DNA from: Phytophthora quininea
Taxonomy: Eukaryota > Oomycota > Peronosporomycetes > Peronosporales > Peronosporaceae
DNA length: 64,000 nt
Reading direction: 5' to 3'
Assembly: GCA_011947345.1 (NCBI GenBank)
Contig: JAAVTG010000387.1
Span: forward strand, 1-64,000
In this document: piece after piece, positions 35,550-46,710 of the stretch
Layout of the letters: the number at the start of each line of letters is the position of its first letter
Position numbering within the stretch: position 1 is the first letter of the stretch
Notes under the pieces: model-generated
What the model was told of the DNA's origin: nothing
What the model saw: the letters and a program-made list of their open reading frames with translations, nothing else
Databases searched by the model: none
Translations under genes and position numbers: made by a program

Positions 35550-35630
35550 CGACAGCTGTGAGACTTGAACTCACGCGGGTTACCCCAATAGATTTCGAGT
35601 CTATCGCCTTAACCGCTCGGCCAAGCTGTC
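35550..35630 (-). tRNA. tRNA-Ser(CGA): tRNA-Ser(CGA), copy 66
   Basis: 459 bp to next. Confidence 0.95.
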
Positions 35631-36008
35631 TTAGCAACTCGCACACTAGCGCCCACGCCGATCCAAACGCGATTGCCAGCCCCACACGCATCGCTCAAGC
35701 GGACCCGGGCCATCAGCCGCTTGCCCCGCTCCTGCGCCACCTCTCAACGCGTCGGATCGCTCCCGCGCCGTTCTACGCGACGCCACAGTCGGCCACAGTC
35801 GGCCACAGTTGGCCGACGTCGCAGCCACGGCGCGGCCGCCCCACGACCGACGCCTCCGCGCCGACAGCTGCGCAGCGTTCCGGTGGCCACGGACCACTCG
35901 CGCGCACAACCGAAAACCGGAAACCGGAAAACCGAAACCGAAAACCGGAAACCGAAAACCCCGTCCGACACGCACACGCTGCAAAACGGGGTGCGTGAAT
36001 AAAGAGAT

Positions 36009-36089
36009 CGACAGCTGTGAGACTTGAACTCACGCGGGTTACCCCAATAGATTTCGAGTCTATCGCCTTAACCGCTCGGCCAAGCTGTC
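36009..36089 (-). tRNA. tRNA-Ser(CGA): tRNA-Ser(CGA), copy 67
   Basis: 458 bp to next. Confidence 0.95.
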
Positions 36090-36368
36090 TTAGCAACTCG
36101 CACACTAGCGCCCACGCCGATCCAAACGCGATTGCCAGCCCCACACGCATCGCTCAAGCGGACCCGGGCCATCAGCCGCTTGCCCCGCTCCTGCGCCACC
36201 TCTCAACGCGTCGGATCGCTCCCCGCGCCGTTCTACGCGACGCCACAGTCGGCCACAGTCGGCCACAGTTGGCCGACGTCGCAGCCACGGCGCGGCCGCC
36301 CCACGACCGACGCCTCCGCGCCGACAGCTGCGCAGCGTTCCGGTGGCCACGGACCACTCGCGCGCACA

Positions 36369-36410
<42 letters not shown>

Positions 36411-36466
36411 CCGAAAACCCGTCCGACACGCACACGCTGCAAAACGGGGTGCGTGAATAAAGAGAT

Positions 36467-36547
36467 CGACAGCTGTGAGACTTGAACTCACGCGGGTTAC
36501 CCCAATAGATTTCGAGTCTATCGCCTTAACCGCTCGGCCAAGCTGTC
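36467..36547 (-). tRNA. tRNA-Ser(CGA): tRNA-Ser(CGA), copy 68
   Basis: 464 bp to next. Confidence 0.95.
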
Positions 36548-36826
36548 TTAGCAACTCGCACACTAGCGCCCACGCCGATCCAAACGCGATTGCCAGCCCC
36601 ACACGCATCGCTCAAGCGGACCCGGGCCATCAGCCGCTTGCCCCGCTCCTGCGCCACCTCTCAACGCGTCGGATCGCTCCCCGCGCCGTTCTACGCGACG
36701 CCACAGTCGGCCACAGTCGGCCACAGTTGGCCGACGTCGCAGCCACGGCGCGGCCGCCCCACGACCGACGCCTCCGCGCCGACAGCTGCGCAGCGTTCCG
36801 GTGGCCACGGACCACTCGCGCGCACA

Positions 36827-36861
<35 letters not shown>

Positions 36862-36930
36862 CCGAAACCGGAAACCGAAAACCCGTCCGACACGCACACG
36901 CTGCAAAACGGGGTGCGTGAATAAAGAGAT

Positions 36931-37010
36931 CGACAGCTGTGAGACTTGAACTCACGCGGGTTACCCAATAGATTTCGAGTCTATCGCCTTAACCGCTCGG
37001 CCAAGCTGTC
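36931..37010 (-). tRNA. tRNA-Ser(CGA): tRNA-Ser(CGA), copy 69, 1-nt deletion in variable arm
   Basis: The only copy whose body differs. GGGG of the variable region is GGG (TTACCCAAT instead of TTACCCCAAT on the + strand near 36961), giving 80 nt. The GGG/CCC variable hairpin can still form, so folding may survive. It is a homopolymer difference, so a consensus error is possible. 457 bp to next. Confidence 0.9.
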
Positions 37011-37387
37011 TTAGCAACTCGCACACTAGCGCCCACGCCGATCCAAACGCGATTGCCAGCCCCACACGCATCGCTCAAGCGGACCCGGGCCATCAGCCGC
37101 TTGCCCCGCTCCTGCGCCACCTCTCAACGCGTCGGATCGCTCCCGCGCCGTTCTACGCGACGCCACAGTCGGCCACAGTCGGCCACAGTTGGCCGACGTC
37201 GCAGCCACGGCGCGGCCGCCCCACGACCGACGCCTCCGCGCCGACAGCTGCGCAGCGTTCCGGTGGCCACGGACCACTCGCGCGCACAACCGAAAACCGG
37301 AAACCGGAAACCGAAACCGAAAACCGGAAACCGAAAACCCCGTCCGACACGCACACGCTGCAAAACGGGGTGCGTGAATAAAGAGAT

Positions 37388-37468
37388 CGACAGCTGTGAG
37401 ACTTGAACTCACGCGGGTTACCCCAATAGATTTCGAGTCTATCGCCTTAACCGCTCGGCCAAGCTGTC
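37388..37468 (-). tRNA. tRNA-Ser(CGA): tRNA-Ser(CGA), copy 70
   Basis: 459 bp to next. Confidence 0.95.
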
Positions 37469-37746
37469 TTAGCAACTCGCACACTAGCGCCCACGCCGAT
37501 CCAAACGCGATTGCCAGCCCCACACGCATCGCTCAAGCGGACCCGGGCCATCAGCCGCTTGCCCCGCTCCTGCGCCACCTCTCAACGCGTCGGATCGCTC
37601 CCGCGCCGTTCTACGCGACGCCACAGTCGGCCACAGTCGGCCACAGTTGGCCGACGTCGCAGCCACGGCGCGGCCGCCCCACGACCGACGCCTCCGCGCC
37701 GACAGCTGCGCAGCGTTCCGGTGGCCACGGACCACTCGCGCGCACA

Positions 37747-37785
<39 letters not shown>

Positions 37786-37846
37786 GAAACCGAAAACCCC
37801 GTCCGACACGCACACGCTGCAAAACGGGGTGCGTGAATAAAGAGAT

Positions 37847-37927
37847 CGACAGCTGTGAGACTTGAACTCACGCGGGTTACCCCAATAGATTTCGAGTCTA
37901 TCGCCTTAACCGCTCGGCCAAGCTGTC
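37847..37927 (-). tRNA. tRNA-Ser(CGA): tRNA-Ser(CGA), copy 71
   Basis: 464 bp to next. Confidence 0.95.
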
Positions 37928-38310
37928 TTAGCAACTCGCACACTAGCGCCCACGCCGATCCAAACGCGATTGCCAGCCCCACACGCATCGCTCAAGCGGA
38001 CCCGGGCCATCAGCCGCTTGCCCCGCTCCTGCGCCACCTCTCAACGCGTCGGATCGCTCCCGCGCCGTTCTACGCGACGCCACAGTCGGCCACAGTCGGC
38101 CACAGTTGGCCGACGTCGCAGCCACGGCGCGGCCGCCCCACGACCGACGCCTCCGCGCCGACAGCTGCGCAGCGTTCCGGTGGCCACGGACCACTCGCGC
38201 GCACAACCGAAAACCGGAAACCGGAAACCGAAACCGGAAACCGAAAACCGGAAACCGAAAACCCGTCCGACACGCACACGCTGCAAAACGGGGTGCGTGA
38301 ATAAAGAGAT

Positions 38311-38391
38311 CGACAGCTGTGAGACTTGAACTCACGCGGGTTACCCCAATAGATTTCGAGTCTATCGCCTTAACCGCTCGGCCAAGCTGTC
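38311..38391 (-). tRNA. tRNA-Ser(CGA): tRNA-Ser(CGA), copy 72
   Basis: 458 bp to next. Confidence 0.95.
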
Positions 38392-38768
38392 TTAGCAACT
38401 CGCACACTAGCGCCCACGCCGATCCAAACGCGATTGCCAGCCCCACACGCATCGCTCAAGCGGACCCGGGCCATCAGCCGCTTGCCCCGCTCCTGCGCCA
38501 CCTCTCAACGCGTCGGATCGCTCCCGCGCCGTTCTACGCGACGCCACAGTCGGCCACAGTCGGCCACAGTTGGCCGACGTCGCAGCCACGGCGCGGCCGC
38601 CCCACGACCGACGCCTCCGCGCCGACAGCTGCGCAGCGTTCCGGTGGCCACGGACCACTCGCGCGCACAACCGAAAACCGGAAACGGAAACCGAAAACCG
38701 AAAACCGGAAACCGAAAACCCCGTCCGACACGCACACGCTGCAAAACGGGGTGCGTGAATAAAGAGAT

Positions 38769-38849
38769 CGACAGCTGTGAGACTTGAACTCACGCGGGTT
38801 ACCCCAATAGATTTCGAGTCTATCGCCTTAACCGCTCGGCCAAGCTGTC
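38769..38849 (-). tRNA. tRNA-Ser(CGA): tRNA-Ser(CGA), copy 73
   Basis: 466 bp to next. Confidence 0.95.
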
Positions 38850-39234
38850 TTAGCAACTCGCACACTAGCGCCCACGCCGATCCAAACGCGATTGCCAGCC
38901 CCACACGCATCGCTCAAGCGGACCCGGGCCATCAGCCGCTTGCCCCGCTCCTGCGCCACCTCTCAACGCGTCGGATCGCTCCCCGCGCCGTTCTACGCGA
39001 CGCCACAGTCGGCCACAGTCGGCCACAGTTGGCCGACGTCGCAGCCACGGCGCGGCCGCCCCACGACCGACGCCTCCGCGCCGACAGCTGCGCAGCGTTC
39101 CGGTGGCCACGGACCACTCGCGCGCACAACCGAAAACCGGAAACCGGAAACCGAAAACCGGAAACCGAAAACCGGAAACCGAAAACCCGTCCGACACGCA
39201 CACGCTGCAAAACGGGGTGCGTGAATAAAGAGAT

Positions 39235-39315
39235 CGACAGCTGTGAGACTTGAACTCACGCGGGTTACCCCAATAGATTTCGAGTCTATCGCCTTAACCG
39301 CTCGGCCAAGCTGTC
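39235..39315 (-). tRNA. tRNA-Ser(CGA): tRNA-Ser(CGA), copy 74
   Basis: 459 bp to next. Confidence 0.95.
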
Positions 39316-39693
39316 TTAGCAACTCGCACACTAGCGCCCACGCCGATCCAAACGCGATTGCCAGCCCCACACGCATCGCTCAAGCGGACCCGGGCCATCA
39401 GCCGCTTGCCCCGCTCCTGCGCCACCTCTCAACGCGTCGGATCGCTCCCGCGCCGTTCTACGCGACGCCACAGTCGGCCACAGTCGGCCACAGTTGGCCG
39501 ACGTCGCAGCCACGGCGCGGCCGCCCCACGACCGACGCCTCCGCGCCGACAGCTGCGCAGCGTTCCGGTGGCCACGGACCACTCGCGCGCACAACCGGAA
39601 ACCGGAAACTGAAAACCGGAAACCGAAAACCGGAAACCGAAAACCCCGTCCGACACGCACACGCTGCAAAACGGGGTGCGTGAATAAAGAGAT

Positions 39694-39774
39694 CGACAGC
39701 TGTGAGACTTGAACTCACGCGGGTTACCCCAATAGATTTCGAGTCTATCGCCTTAACCGCTCGGCCAAGCTGTC
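39694..39774 (-). tRNA. tRNA-Ser(CGA): tRNA-Ser(CGA), copy 75
   Basis: 459 bp to next. Confidence 0.95.
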
Positions 39775-40053
39775 TTAGCAACTCGCACACTAGCGCCCAC
39801 GCCGATCCAAACGCGATTGCCAGCCCCACACGCATCGCTCAAGCGGACCCGGGCCATCAGCCGCTTGCCCCGCTCCTGCGCCACCTCTCAACGCGTCGGA
39901 TCGCTCCCCGCGCCGTTCTACGCGACGCCACAGTCGGCCACAGTCGGCCACAGTTGGCCGACGTCGCAGCCACGGCGCGGCCGCCCCACGACCGACGCCT
40001 CCGCGCCGACAGCTGCGCAGCGTTCCGGTGGCCACGGACCACTCGCGCGCACA

Positions 40054-40092
<39 letters not shown>

Positions 40093-40152
40093 GAAACCGA
40101 AAACCCGTCCGACACGCACACGCTGCAAAACGGGGTGCGTGAATAAAGAGAT

Positions 40153-40233
40153 CGACAGCTGTGAGACTTGAACTCACGCGGGTTACCCCAATAGATTTCG
40201 AGTCTATCGCCTTAACCGCTCGGCCAAGCTGTC
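40153..40233 (-). tRNA. tRNA-Ser(CGA): tRNA-Ser(CGA), copy 76
   Basis: 464 bp to next. Confidence 0.95.
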
Positions 40234-40616
40234 TTAGCAACTCGCACACTAGCGCCCACGCCGATCCAAACGCGATTGCCAGCCCCACACGCATCGCTCA
40301 AGCGGACCCGGGCCATCAGCCGCTTGCCCCGCTCCTGCGCCACCTCTCAACGCGTCGGATCGCTCCCCGCGCCGTTCTACGCGACGCCACAGTCGGCCAC
40401 AGTCGGCCACAGTTGGCCGACGTCGCAGCCACGGCGCGGCCGCCCCACGACCGACGCCTCCGCGCCGACAGCTGCGCAGCGTTCCGGTGGCCACGGACCA
40501 CTCGCGCGCACAACCGAAAACCGGAAACCGGAAACCGAAACCGGAAACCGAAACCGGAAACCGAAAACCCGTCCGACACGCACACGCTGCAAAACGGGGT
40601 GCGTGAATAAAGAGAT

Positions 40617-40697
40617 CGACAGCTGTGAGACTTGAACTCACGCGGGTTACCCCAATAGATTTCGAGTCTATCGCCTTAACCGCTCGGCCAAGCTGTC
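40617..40697 (-). tRNA. tRNA-Ser(CGA): tRNA-Ser(CGA), copy 77
   Basis: 463 bp to next; the tract ends CCGAACCCCG. Confidence 0.95.
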
Positions 40698-41079
40698 TTA
40701 GCAACTCGCACACTAGCGCCCACGCCGATCCAAACGCGATTGCCAGCCCCACACGCATCGCTCAAGCGGACCCGGGCCATCAGCCGCTTGCCCCGCTCCT
40801 GCGCCACCTCTCAACGCGTCGGATCGCTCCCGCGCCGTTCTACGCGACGCCACAGTCGGCCACAGTCGGCCACAGTTGGCCGACGTCGCAGCCACGGCGC
40901 GGCCGCCCCACGACCGACGCCTCCGCGCCGACAGCTGCGCAGCGTTCCGGTGGCCACGGACCACTCGCGCGCACAACCGAAAACCGGAAACCGGAAACCG
41001 AAAACCGGAAACCGGAAACCGAAACCGAACCCCGTCCGACACGCACACGCTGCAAAACGGGGTGCGTGAATAAAGAGAT

Positions 41080-41160
41080 CGACAGCTGTGAGACTTGAAC
41101 TCACGCGGGTTACCCCAATAGATTTCGAGTCTATCGCCTTAACCGCTCGGCCAAGCTGTC
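41080..41160 (-). tRNA. tRNA-Ser(CGA): tRNA-Ser(CGA), copy 78
   Basis: 452 bp to next. Confidence 0.95.
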
Positions 41161-41531
41161 TTAGCAACTCGCACACTAGCGCCCACGCCGATCCAAACGC
41201 GATTGCCAGCCCCACACGCATCGCTCAAGCGGACCCGGGCCATCAGCCGCTTGCCCCGCTCCTGCGCCACCTCTCAACGCGTCGGATCGCTCCCCGCGCC
41301 GTTCTACGCGACGCCACAGTCGGCCACAGTCGGCCACAGTTGGCCGACGTCGCAGCCACGGCGCGGCCGCCCCACGACCGACGCCTCCGCGCCGACAGCT
41401 GCGCAGCGTTCCGGTGGCCACGGACCACTCGCGCGCACAACCGAAAACCGGAAACCGGAAACCGAAAACCGGAAACCGAAAACCCGTCCGACACGCACAC
41501 GCTGCAAAACGGGGTGCGTGAATAAAGAGAT

Positions 41532-41612
41532 CGACAGCTGTGAGACTTGAACTCACGCGGGTTACCCCAATAGATTTCGAGTCTATCGCCTTAACCGCTC
41601 GGCCAAGCTGTC
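41532..41612 (-). tRNA. tRNA-Ser(CGA): tRNA-Ser(CGA), copy 79
   Basis: 467 bp to next. Confidence 0.95.
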
Positions 41613-41891
41613 TTAGCAACTCGCACACTAGCGCCCACGCCGATCCAAACGCGATTGCCAGCCCCACACGCATCGCTCAAGCGGACCCGGGCCATCAGCC
41701 GCTTGCCCCGCTCCTGCGCCACCTCTCAACGCGTCGGATCGCTCCCCGCGCCGTTCTACGCGACGCCACAGTCGGCCACAGTCGGCCACAGTTGGCCGAC
41801 GTCGCAGCCACGGCGCGGCCGCCCCACGACCGACGCCTCCGCGCCGACAGCTGCGCAGCGTTCCGGTGGCCACGGACCACTCGCGCGCACA

Positions 41892-41937
<46 letters not shown>

Positions 41938-41998
41938 GAAACCGAAAACCCCGTCCGACACGCACACGCTGCAAAACGGGGTGCGTGAATAAAGAGAT

Positions 41999-42079
41999 CG
42001 ACAGCTGTGAGACTTGAACTCACGCGGGTTACCCCAATAGATTTCGAGTCTATCGCCTTAACCGCTCGGCCAAGCTGTC
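41999..42079 (-). tRNA. tRNA-Ser(CGA): tRNA-Ser(CGA), copy 80
   Basis: 449 bp to next. Confidence 0.95.
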
Positions 42080-42447
42080 TTAGCAACTCGCACACTAGCG
42101 CCCACGCCGATCCAAACGCGATTGCCAGCCCCACACGCATCGCTCAAGCGGACCCGGGCCATCAGCCGCTTGCCCCGCTCCTGCGCCACCTCTCAACGCG
42201 TCGGATCGCTCCCGCGCCGTTCTACGCGACGCCACAGTCGGCCACAGTCGGCCACAGTTGGCCGACGTCGCAGCCACGGCGCGGCCGCCCCACGACCGAC
42301 GCCTCCGCGCCGACAGCTGCGCAGCGTTCCGGTGGCCACGGACCACTCGCGCGCACAACCGAAAACCGGAAACTGAAACCGGAAACCGGAAACCGAAAAC
42401 CCGTCCGACACGCACACGCTGCAAAACGGGTGCGTGAATAAAGAGAT

Positions 42448-42528
42448 CGACAGCTGTGAGACTTGAACTCACGCGGGTTACCCCAATAGATTTCGAGTCT
42501 ATCGCCTTAACCGCTCGGCCAAGCTGTC
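42448..42528 (-). tRNA. tRNA-Ser(CGA): tRNA-Ser(CGA), copy 81
   Basis: 466 bp to next; trailer reads AAAACGGGTGCG, one G fewer than usual. Confidence 0.95.
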
Positions 42529-42807
42529 TTAGCAACTCGCACACTAGCGCCCACGCCGATCCAAACGCGATTGCCAGCCCCACACGCATCGCTCAAGCGG
42601 ACCCGGGCCATCAGCCGCTTGCCCCGCTCCTGCGCCACCTCTCAACGCGTCGGATCGCTCCCCGCGCCGTTCTACGCGACGCCACAGTCGGCCACAGTCG
42701 GCCACAGTTGGCCGACGTCGCAGCCACGGCGCGGCCGCCCCACGACCGACGCCTCCGCGCCGACAGCTGCGCAGCGTTCCGGTGGCCACGGACCACTCGC
42801 GCGCACA

Positions 42808-42853
<46 letters not shown>

Positions 42854-42913
42854 GAAACCGAAAACCCGTCCGACACGCACACGCTGCAAAACGGGGTGCG
42901 TGAATAAAGAGAT

Positions 42914-42994
42914 CGACAGCTGTGAGACTTGAACTCACGCGGGTTACCCCAATAGATTTCGAGTCTATCGCCTTAACCGCTCGGCCAAGCTGTC
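42914..42994 (-). tRNA. tRNA-Ser(CGA): tRNA-Ser(CGA), copy 82
   Basis: 458 bp to next. Confidence 0.95.
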
Positions 42995-43271
42995 TTAGCA
43001 ACTCGCACACTAGCGCCCACGCCGATCCAAACGCGATTGCCAGCCCCACACGCATCGCTCAAGCGGACCCGGGCCATCAGCCGCTTGCCCCGCTCCTGCG
43101 CCACCTCTCAACGCGTCGGATCGCTCCCGCGCCGTTCTACGCGACGCCACAGTCGGCCACAGTCGGCCACAGTTGGCCGACGTCGCAGCCACGGCGCGGC
43201 CGCCCACGACCGACGCCTCCGCGCCGACAGCTGCGCAGCGTTCCGGTGGCCACGGACCACTCGCGCGCACA

Positions 43272-43310
<39 letters not shown>

Positions 43311-43371
43311 GAAACCGAAAACCCTGTCCGACACGCACACGCTGCAAAACGGGGTGCGTGAATAAAGAGAT

Positions 43372-43452
43372 CGACAGCTGTGAGACTTGAACTCACGCGG
43401 GTTACCCCAATAGATTTCGAGTCTATCGCCTTAACCGCTCGGCCAAGCTGTC
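43372..43452 (-). tRNA. tRNA-Ser(CGA): tRNA-Ser(CGA), copy 83
   Basis: 465 bp to next; AACCCTGTCCG flank as in copy 65. Confidence 0.95.
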
Positions 43453-43836
43453 TTAGCAACTCGCACACTAGCGCCCACGCCGATCCAAACGCGATTGCCA
43501 GCCCCACACGCATCGCTCAAGCGGACCCGGGCCATCAGCCGCTTGCCCCGCTCCTGCGCCACCTCTCAACGCGTCGGATCGCTCCCCGCGCCGTTCTACG
43601 CGACGCCACAGTCGGCCACAGTCGGCCACAGTTGGCCGACGTCGCAGCCACGGCGCGGCCGCCCCACGACCGACGCCTCCGCGCCGACAGCTGCGCAGCG
43701 TTCCGGTGGCCACGGACCACTCGCGCGCACAACCGAAAACCGGAAACCGGAAACCGAAAACCGGAAACCGGAAACCGAAAACCGAAAACCGTCCGACACG
43801 CACACGCTGCAAAACGGGGTGCGTGAATAAAGAGAT

Positions 43837-43917
43837 CGACAGCTGTGAGACTTGAACTCACGCGGGTTACCCCAATAGATTTCGAGTCTATCGCCTTAAC
43901 CGCTCGGCCAAGCTGTC
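43837..43917 (-). tRNA. tRNA-Ser(CGA): tRNA-Ser(CGA), copy 84
   Basis: 466 bp to next; units 84-89 all carry GCGTTTCGG. Confidence 0.95.
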
Positions 43918-44302
43918 TTAGCAACTCGCACACTAGCGCCCACGCCGATCCAAACGCGATTGCCAGCCCCACACGCATCGCTCAAGCGGACCCGGGCCAT
44001 CAGCCGCTTGCCCCGCTCCTGCGCCACCTCTCAACGCGTCGGATCGCTCCCCGCGCCGTTCTACGCGACGCCACAGTCGGCCACAGTCGGCCACAGTTGG
44101 CCGACGTCGCAGCCACGGCGCGGCCGCCCCACGACCGACGCCTCCGCGCCGACAGCTGCGCAGCGTTTCGGTGGCCACGGACCACTCGCGCGCACAACCG
44201 AAAACCGGAAACCGGAAACCGAAACCGGAAACCGAAAACCGGAAACCGAAAACCCCGTCCGACACGCACACGCTGCAAAACGGGGTGCGTGAATAAAGAG
44301 AT

Positions 44303-44383
44303 CGACAGCTGTGAGACTTGAACTCACGCGGGTTACCCCAATAGATTTCGAGTCTATCGCCTTAACCGCTCGGCCAAGCTGTC
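44303..44383 (-). tRNA. tRNA-Ser(CGA): tRNA-Ser(CGA), copy 85
   Basis: 460 bp to next. Confidence 0.95.
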
Positions 44384-44662
44384 TTAGCAACTCGCACACT
44401 AGCGCCCACGCCGATCCAAACGCGATTGCCAGCCCCACACGCATCGCTCAAGCGGACCCGGGCCATCAGCCGCTTGCCCCGCTCCTGCGCCACCTCTCAA
44501 CGCGTCGGATCGCTCCCCGCGCCGTTCTACGCGACGCCACAGTCGGCCACAGTCGGCCACAGTTGGCCGACGTCGCAGCCACGGCGCGGCCGCCCCACGA
44601 CCGACGCCTCCGCGCCGACAGCTGCGCAGCGTTTCGGTGGCCACGGACCACTCGCGCGCACA

Positions 44663-44701
<39 letters not shown>

Positions 44702-44762
44702 GAAACCGAAAACCCCGTCCGACACGCACACGCTGCAAAACGGGGTGCGTGAATAAAGAGAT

Positions 44763-44843
44763 CGACAGCTGTGAGACTTGAACTCACGCGGGTTACCCCA
44801 ATAGATTTCGAGTCTATCGCCTTAACCGCTCGGCCAAGCTGTC
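44763..44843 (-). tRNA. tRNA-Ser(CGA): tRNA-Ser(CGA), copy 86
   Basis: 467 bp to next. Confidence 0.95.
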
Positions 44844-45122
44844 TTAGCAACTCGCACACTAGCGCCCACGCCGATCCAAACGCGATTGCCAGCCCCACAC
44901 GCATCGCTCAAGCGGACCCGGGCCATCAGCCGCTTGCCCCGCTCCTGCGCCACCTCTCAACGCGTCGGATCGCTCCCCGCGCCGTTCTACGCGACGCCAC
45001 AGTCGGCCACAGTCGGCCACAGTTGGCCGACGTCGCAGCCACGGCGCGGCCGCCCCACGACCGACGCCTCCGCGCCGACAGCTGCGCAGCGTTTCGGTGG
45101 CCACGGACCACTCGCGCGCACA

Positions 45123-45168
<46 letters not shown>

Positions 45169-45229
45169 GAAACCGAAAACCCCGTCCGACACGCACACGC
45201 TGCAAAACGGGGTGCGTGAATAAAGAGAT

Positions 45230-45310
45230 CGACAGCTGTGAGACTTGAACTCACGCGGGTTACCCCAATAGATTTCGAGTCTATCGCCTTAACCGCTCGG
45301 CCAAGCTGTC
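45230..45310 (-). tRNA. tRNA-Ser(CGA): tRNA-Ser(CGA), copy 87
   Basis: 466 bp to next. Confidence 0.95.
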
Positions 45311-45695
45311 TTAGCAACTCGCACACTAGCGCCCACGCCGATCCAAACGCGATTGCCAGCCCCACACGCATCGCTCAAGCGGACCCGGGCCATCAGCCGC
45401 TTGCCCCGCTCCTGCGCCACCTCTCAACGCGTCGGATCGCTCCCCGCGCCGTTCTACGCGACGCCACAGTCGGCCACAGTCGGCCACAGTTGGCCGACGT
45501 CGCAGCCACGGCGCGGCCGCCCCACGACCGACGCCTCCGCGCCGACAGCTGCGCAGCGTTTCGGTGGCCACGGACCACTCGCGCGCACAACCGAAAACCG
45601 GAAACCGGAAACCGAAAACCGGAAACCGAAAACCGGAAACCGAAAACCCGTCCGACACGCACACGCTGCAAAACGGGGTGCGTGAATAAAGAGAT

Positions 45696-45776
45696 CGACA
45701 GCTGTGAGACTTGAACTCACGCGGGTTACCCCAATAGATTTCGAGTCTATCGCCTTAACCGCTCGGCCAAGCTGTC
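45696..45776 (-). tRNA. tRNA-Ser(CGA): tRNA-Ser(CGA), copy 88
   Basis: 467 bp to next. Confidence 0.95.
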
Positions 45777-46162
45777 TTAGCAACTCGCACACTAGCGCCC
45801 ACGCCGATCCAAACGCGATTGCCAGCCCCACACGCATCGCTCAAGCGGACCCGGGCCATCAGCCGCTTGCCCCGCTCCTGCGCCACCTCTCAACGCGTCG
45901 GATCGCTCCCCGCGCCGTTCTACGCGACGCCACAGTCGGCCACAGTCGGCCACAGTTGGCCGACGTCGCAGCCACGGCGCGGCCGCCCCACGACCGACGC
46001 CTCCGCGCCGACAGCTGCGCAGCGTTTCGGTGGCCACGGACCACTCGCGCGCACAACCGAAAACCGGAAACCGGAAACCGAAAACCGGAAACCGAAAACC
46101 GGAAACCGAAAACCCCGTCCGACACGCACACGCTGCAAAACGGGGTGCGTGAATAAAGAGAT

Positions 46163-46243
46163 CGACAGCTGTGAGACTTGAACTCACGCGGGTTACCCCA
46201 ATAGATTTCGAGTCTATCGCCTTAACCGCTCGGCCAAGCTGTC
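46163..46243 (-). tRNA. tRNA-Ser(CGA): tRNA-Ser(CGA), copy 89
   Basis: 467 bp to next. Confidence 0.95.
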
Positions 46244-46522
46244 TTAGCAACTCGCACACTAGCGCCCACGCCGATCCAAACGCGATTGCCAGCCCCACAC
46301 GCATCGCTCAAGCGGACCCGGGCCATCAGCCGCTTGCCCCGCTCCTGCGCCACCTCTCAACGCGTCGGATCGCTCCCCGCGCCGTTCTACGCGACGCCAC
46401 AGTCGGCCACAGTCGGCCACAGTTGGCCGACGTCGCAGCCACGGCGCGGCCGCCCCACGACCGACGCCTCCGCGCCGACAGCTGCGCAGCGTTTCGGTGG
46501 CCACGGACCACTCGCGCGCACA

Positions 46523-46568
<46 letters not shown>

Positions 46569-46629
46569 GAAACCGAAAACCCCGTCCGACACGCACACGC
46601 TGCAAAACGGGGTGCGTGAATAAAGAGAT

Positions 46630-46710
46630 CGACAGCTGTGAGACTTGAACTCACGCGGGTTACCCCAATAGATTTCGAGTCTATCGCCTTAACCGCTCGG
46701 CCAAGCTGTC
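46630..46710 (-). tRNA. tRNA-Ser(CGA): tRNA-Ser(CGA), copy 90 (innermost)
   Basis: Last copy. Its 5' flank keeps only about 110 bp of spacer before unrelated sequence begins at about 46821, so at least that much upstream sequence is shared with all other copies. Confidence 0.95.

Noticed and set aside
3343..46710. tRNA-derived SINE family rather than tRNA genes
   Set aside because: Copies are tandem, share full spacers, have an intact cloverleaf and lack A-tails and target duplications.
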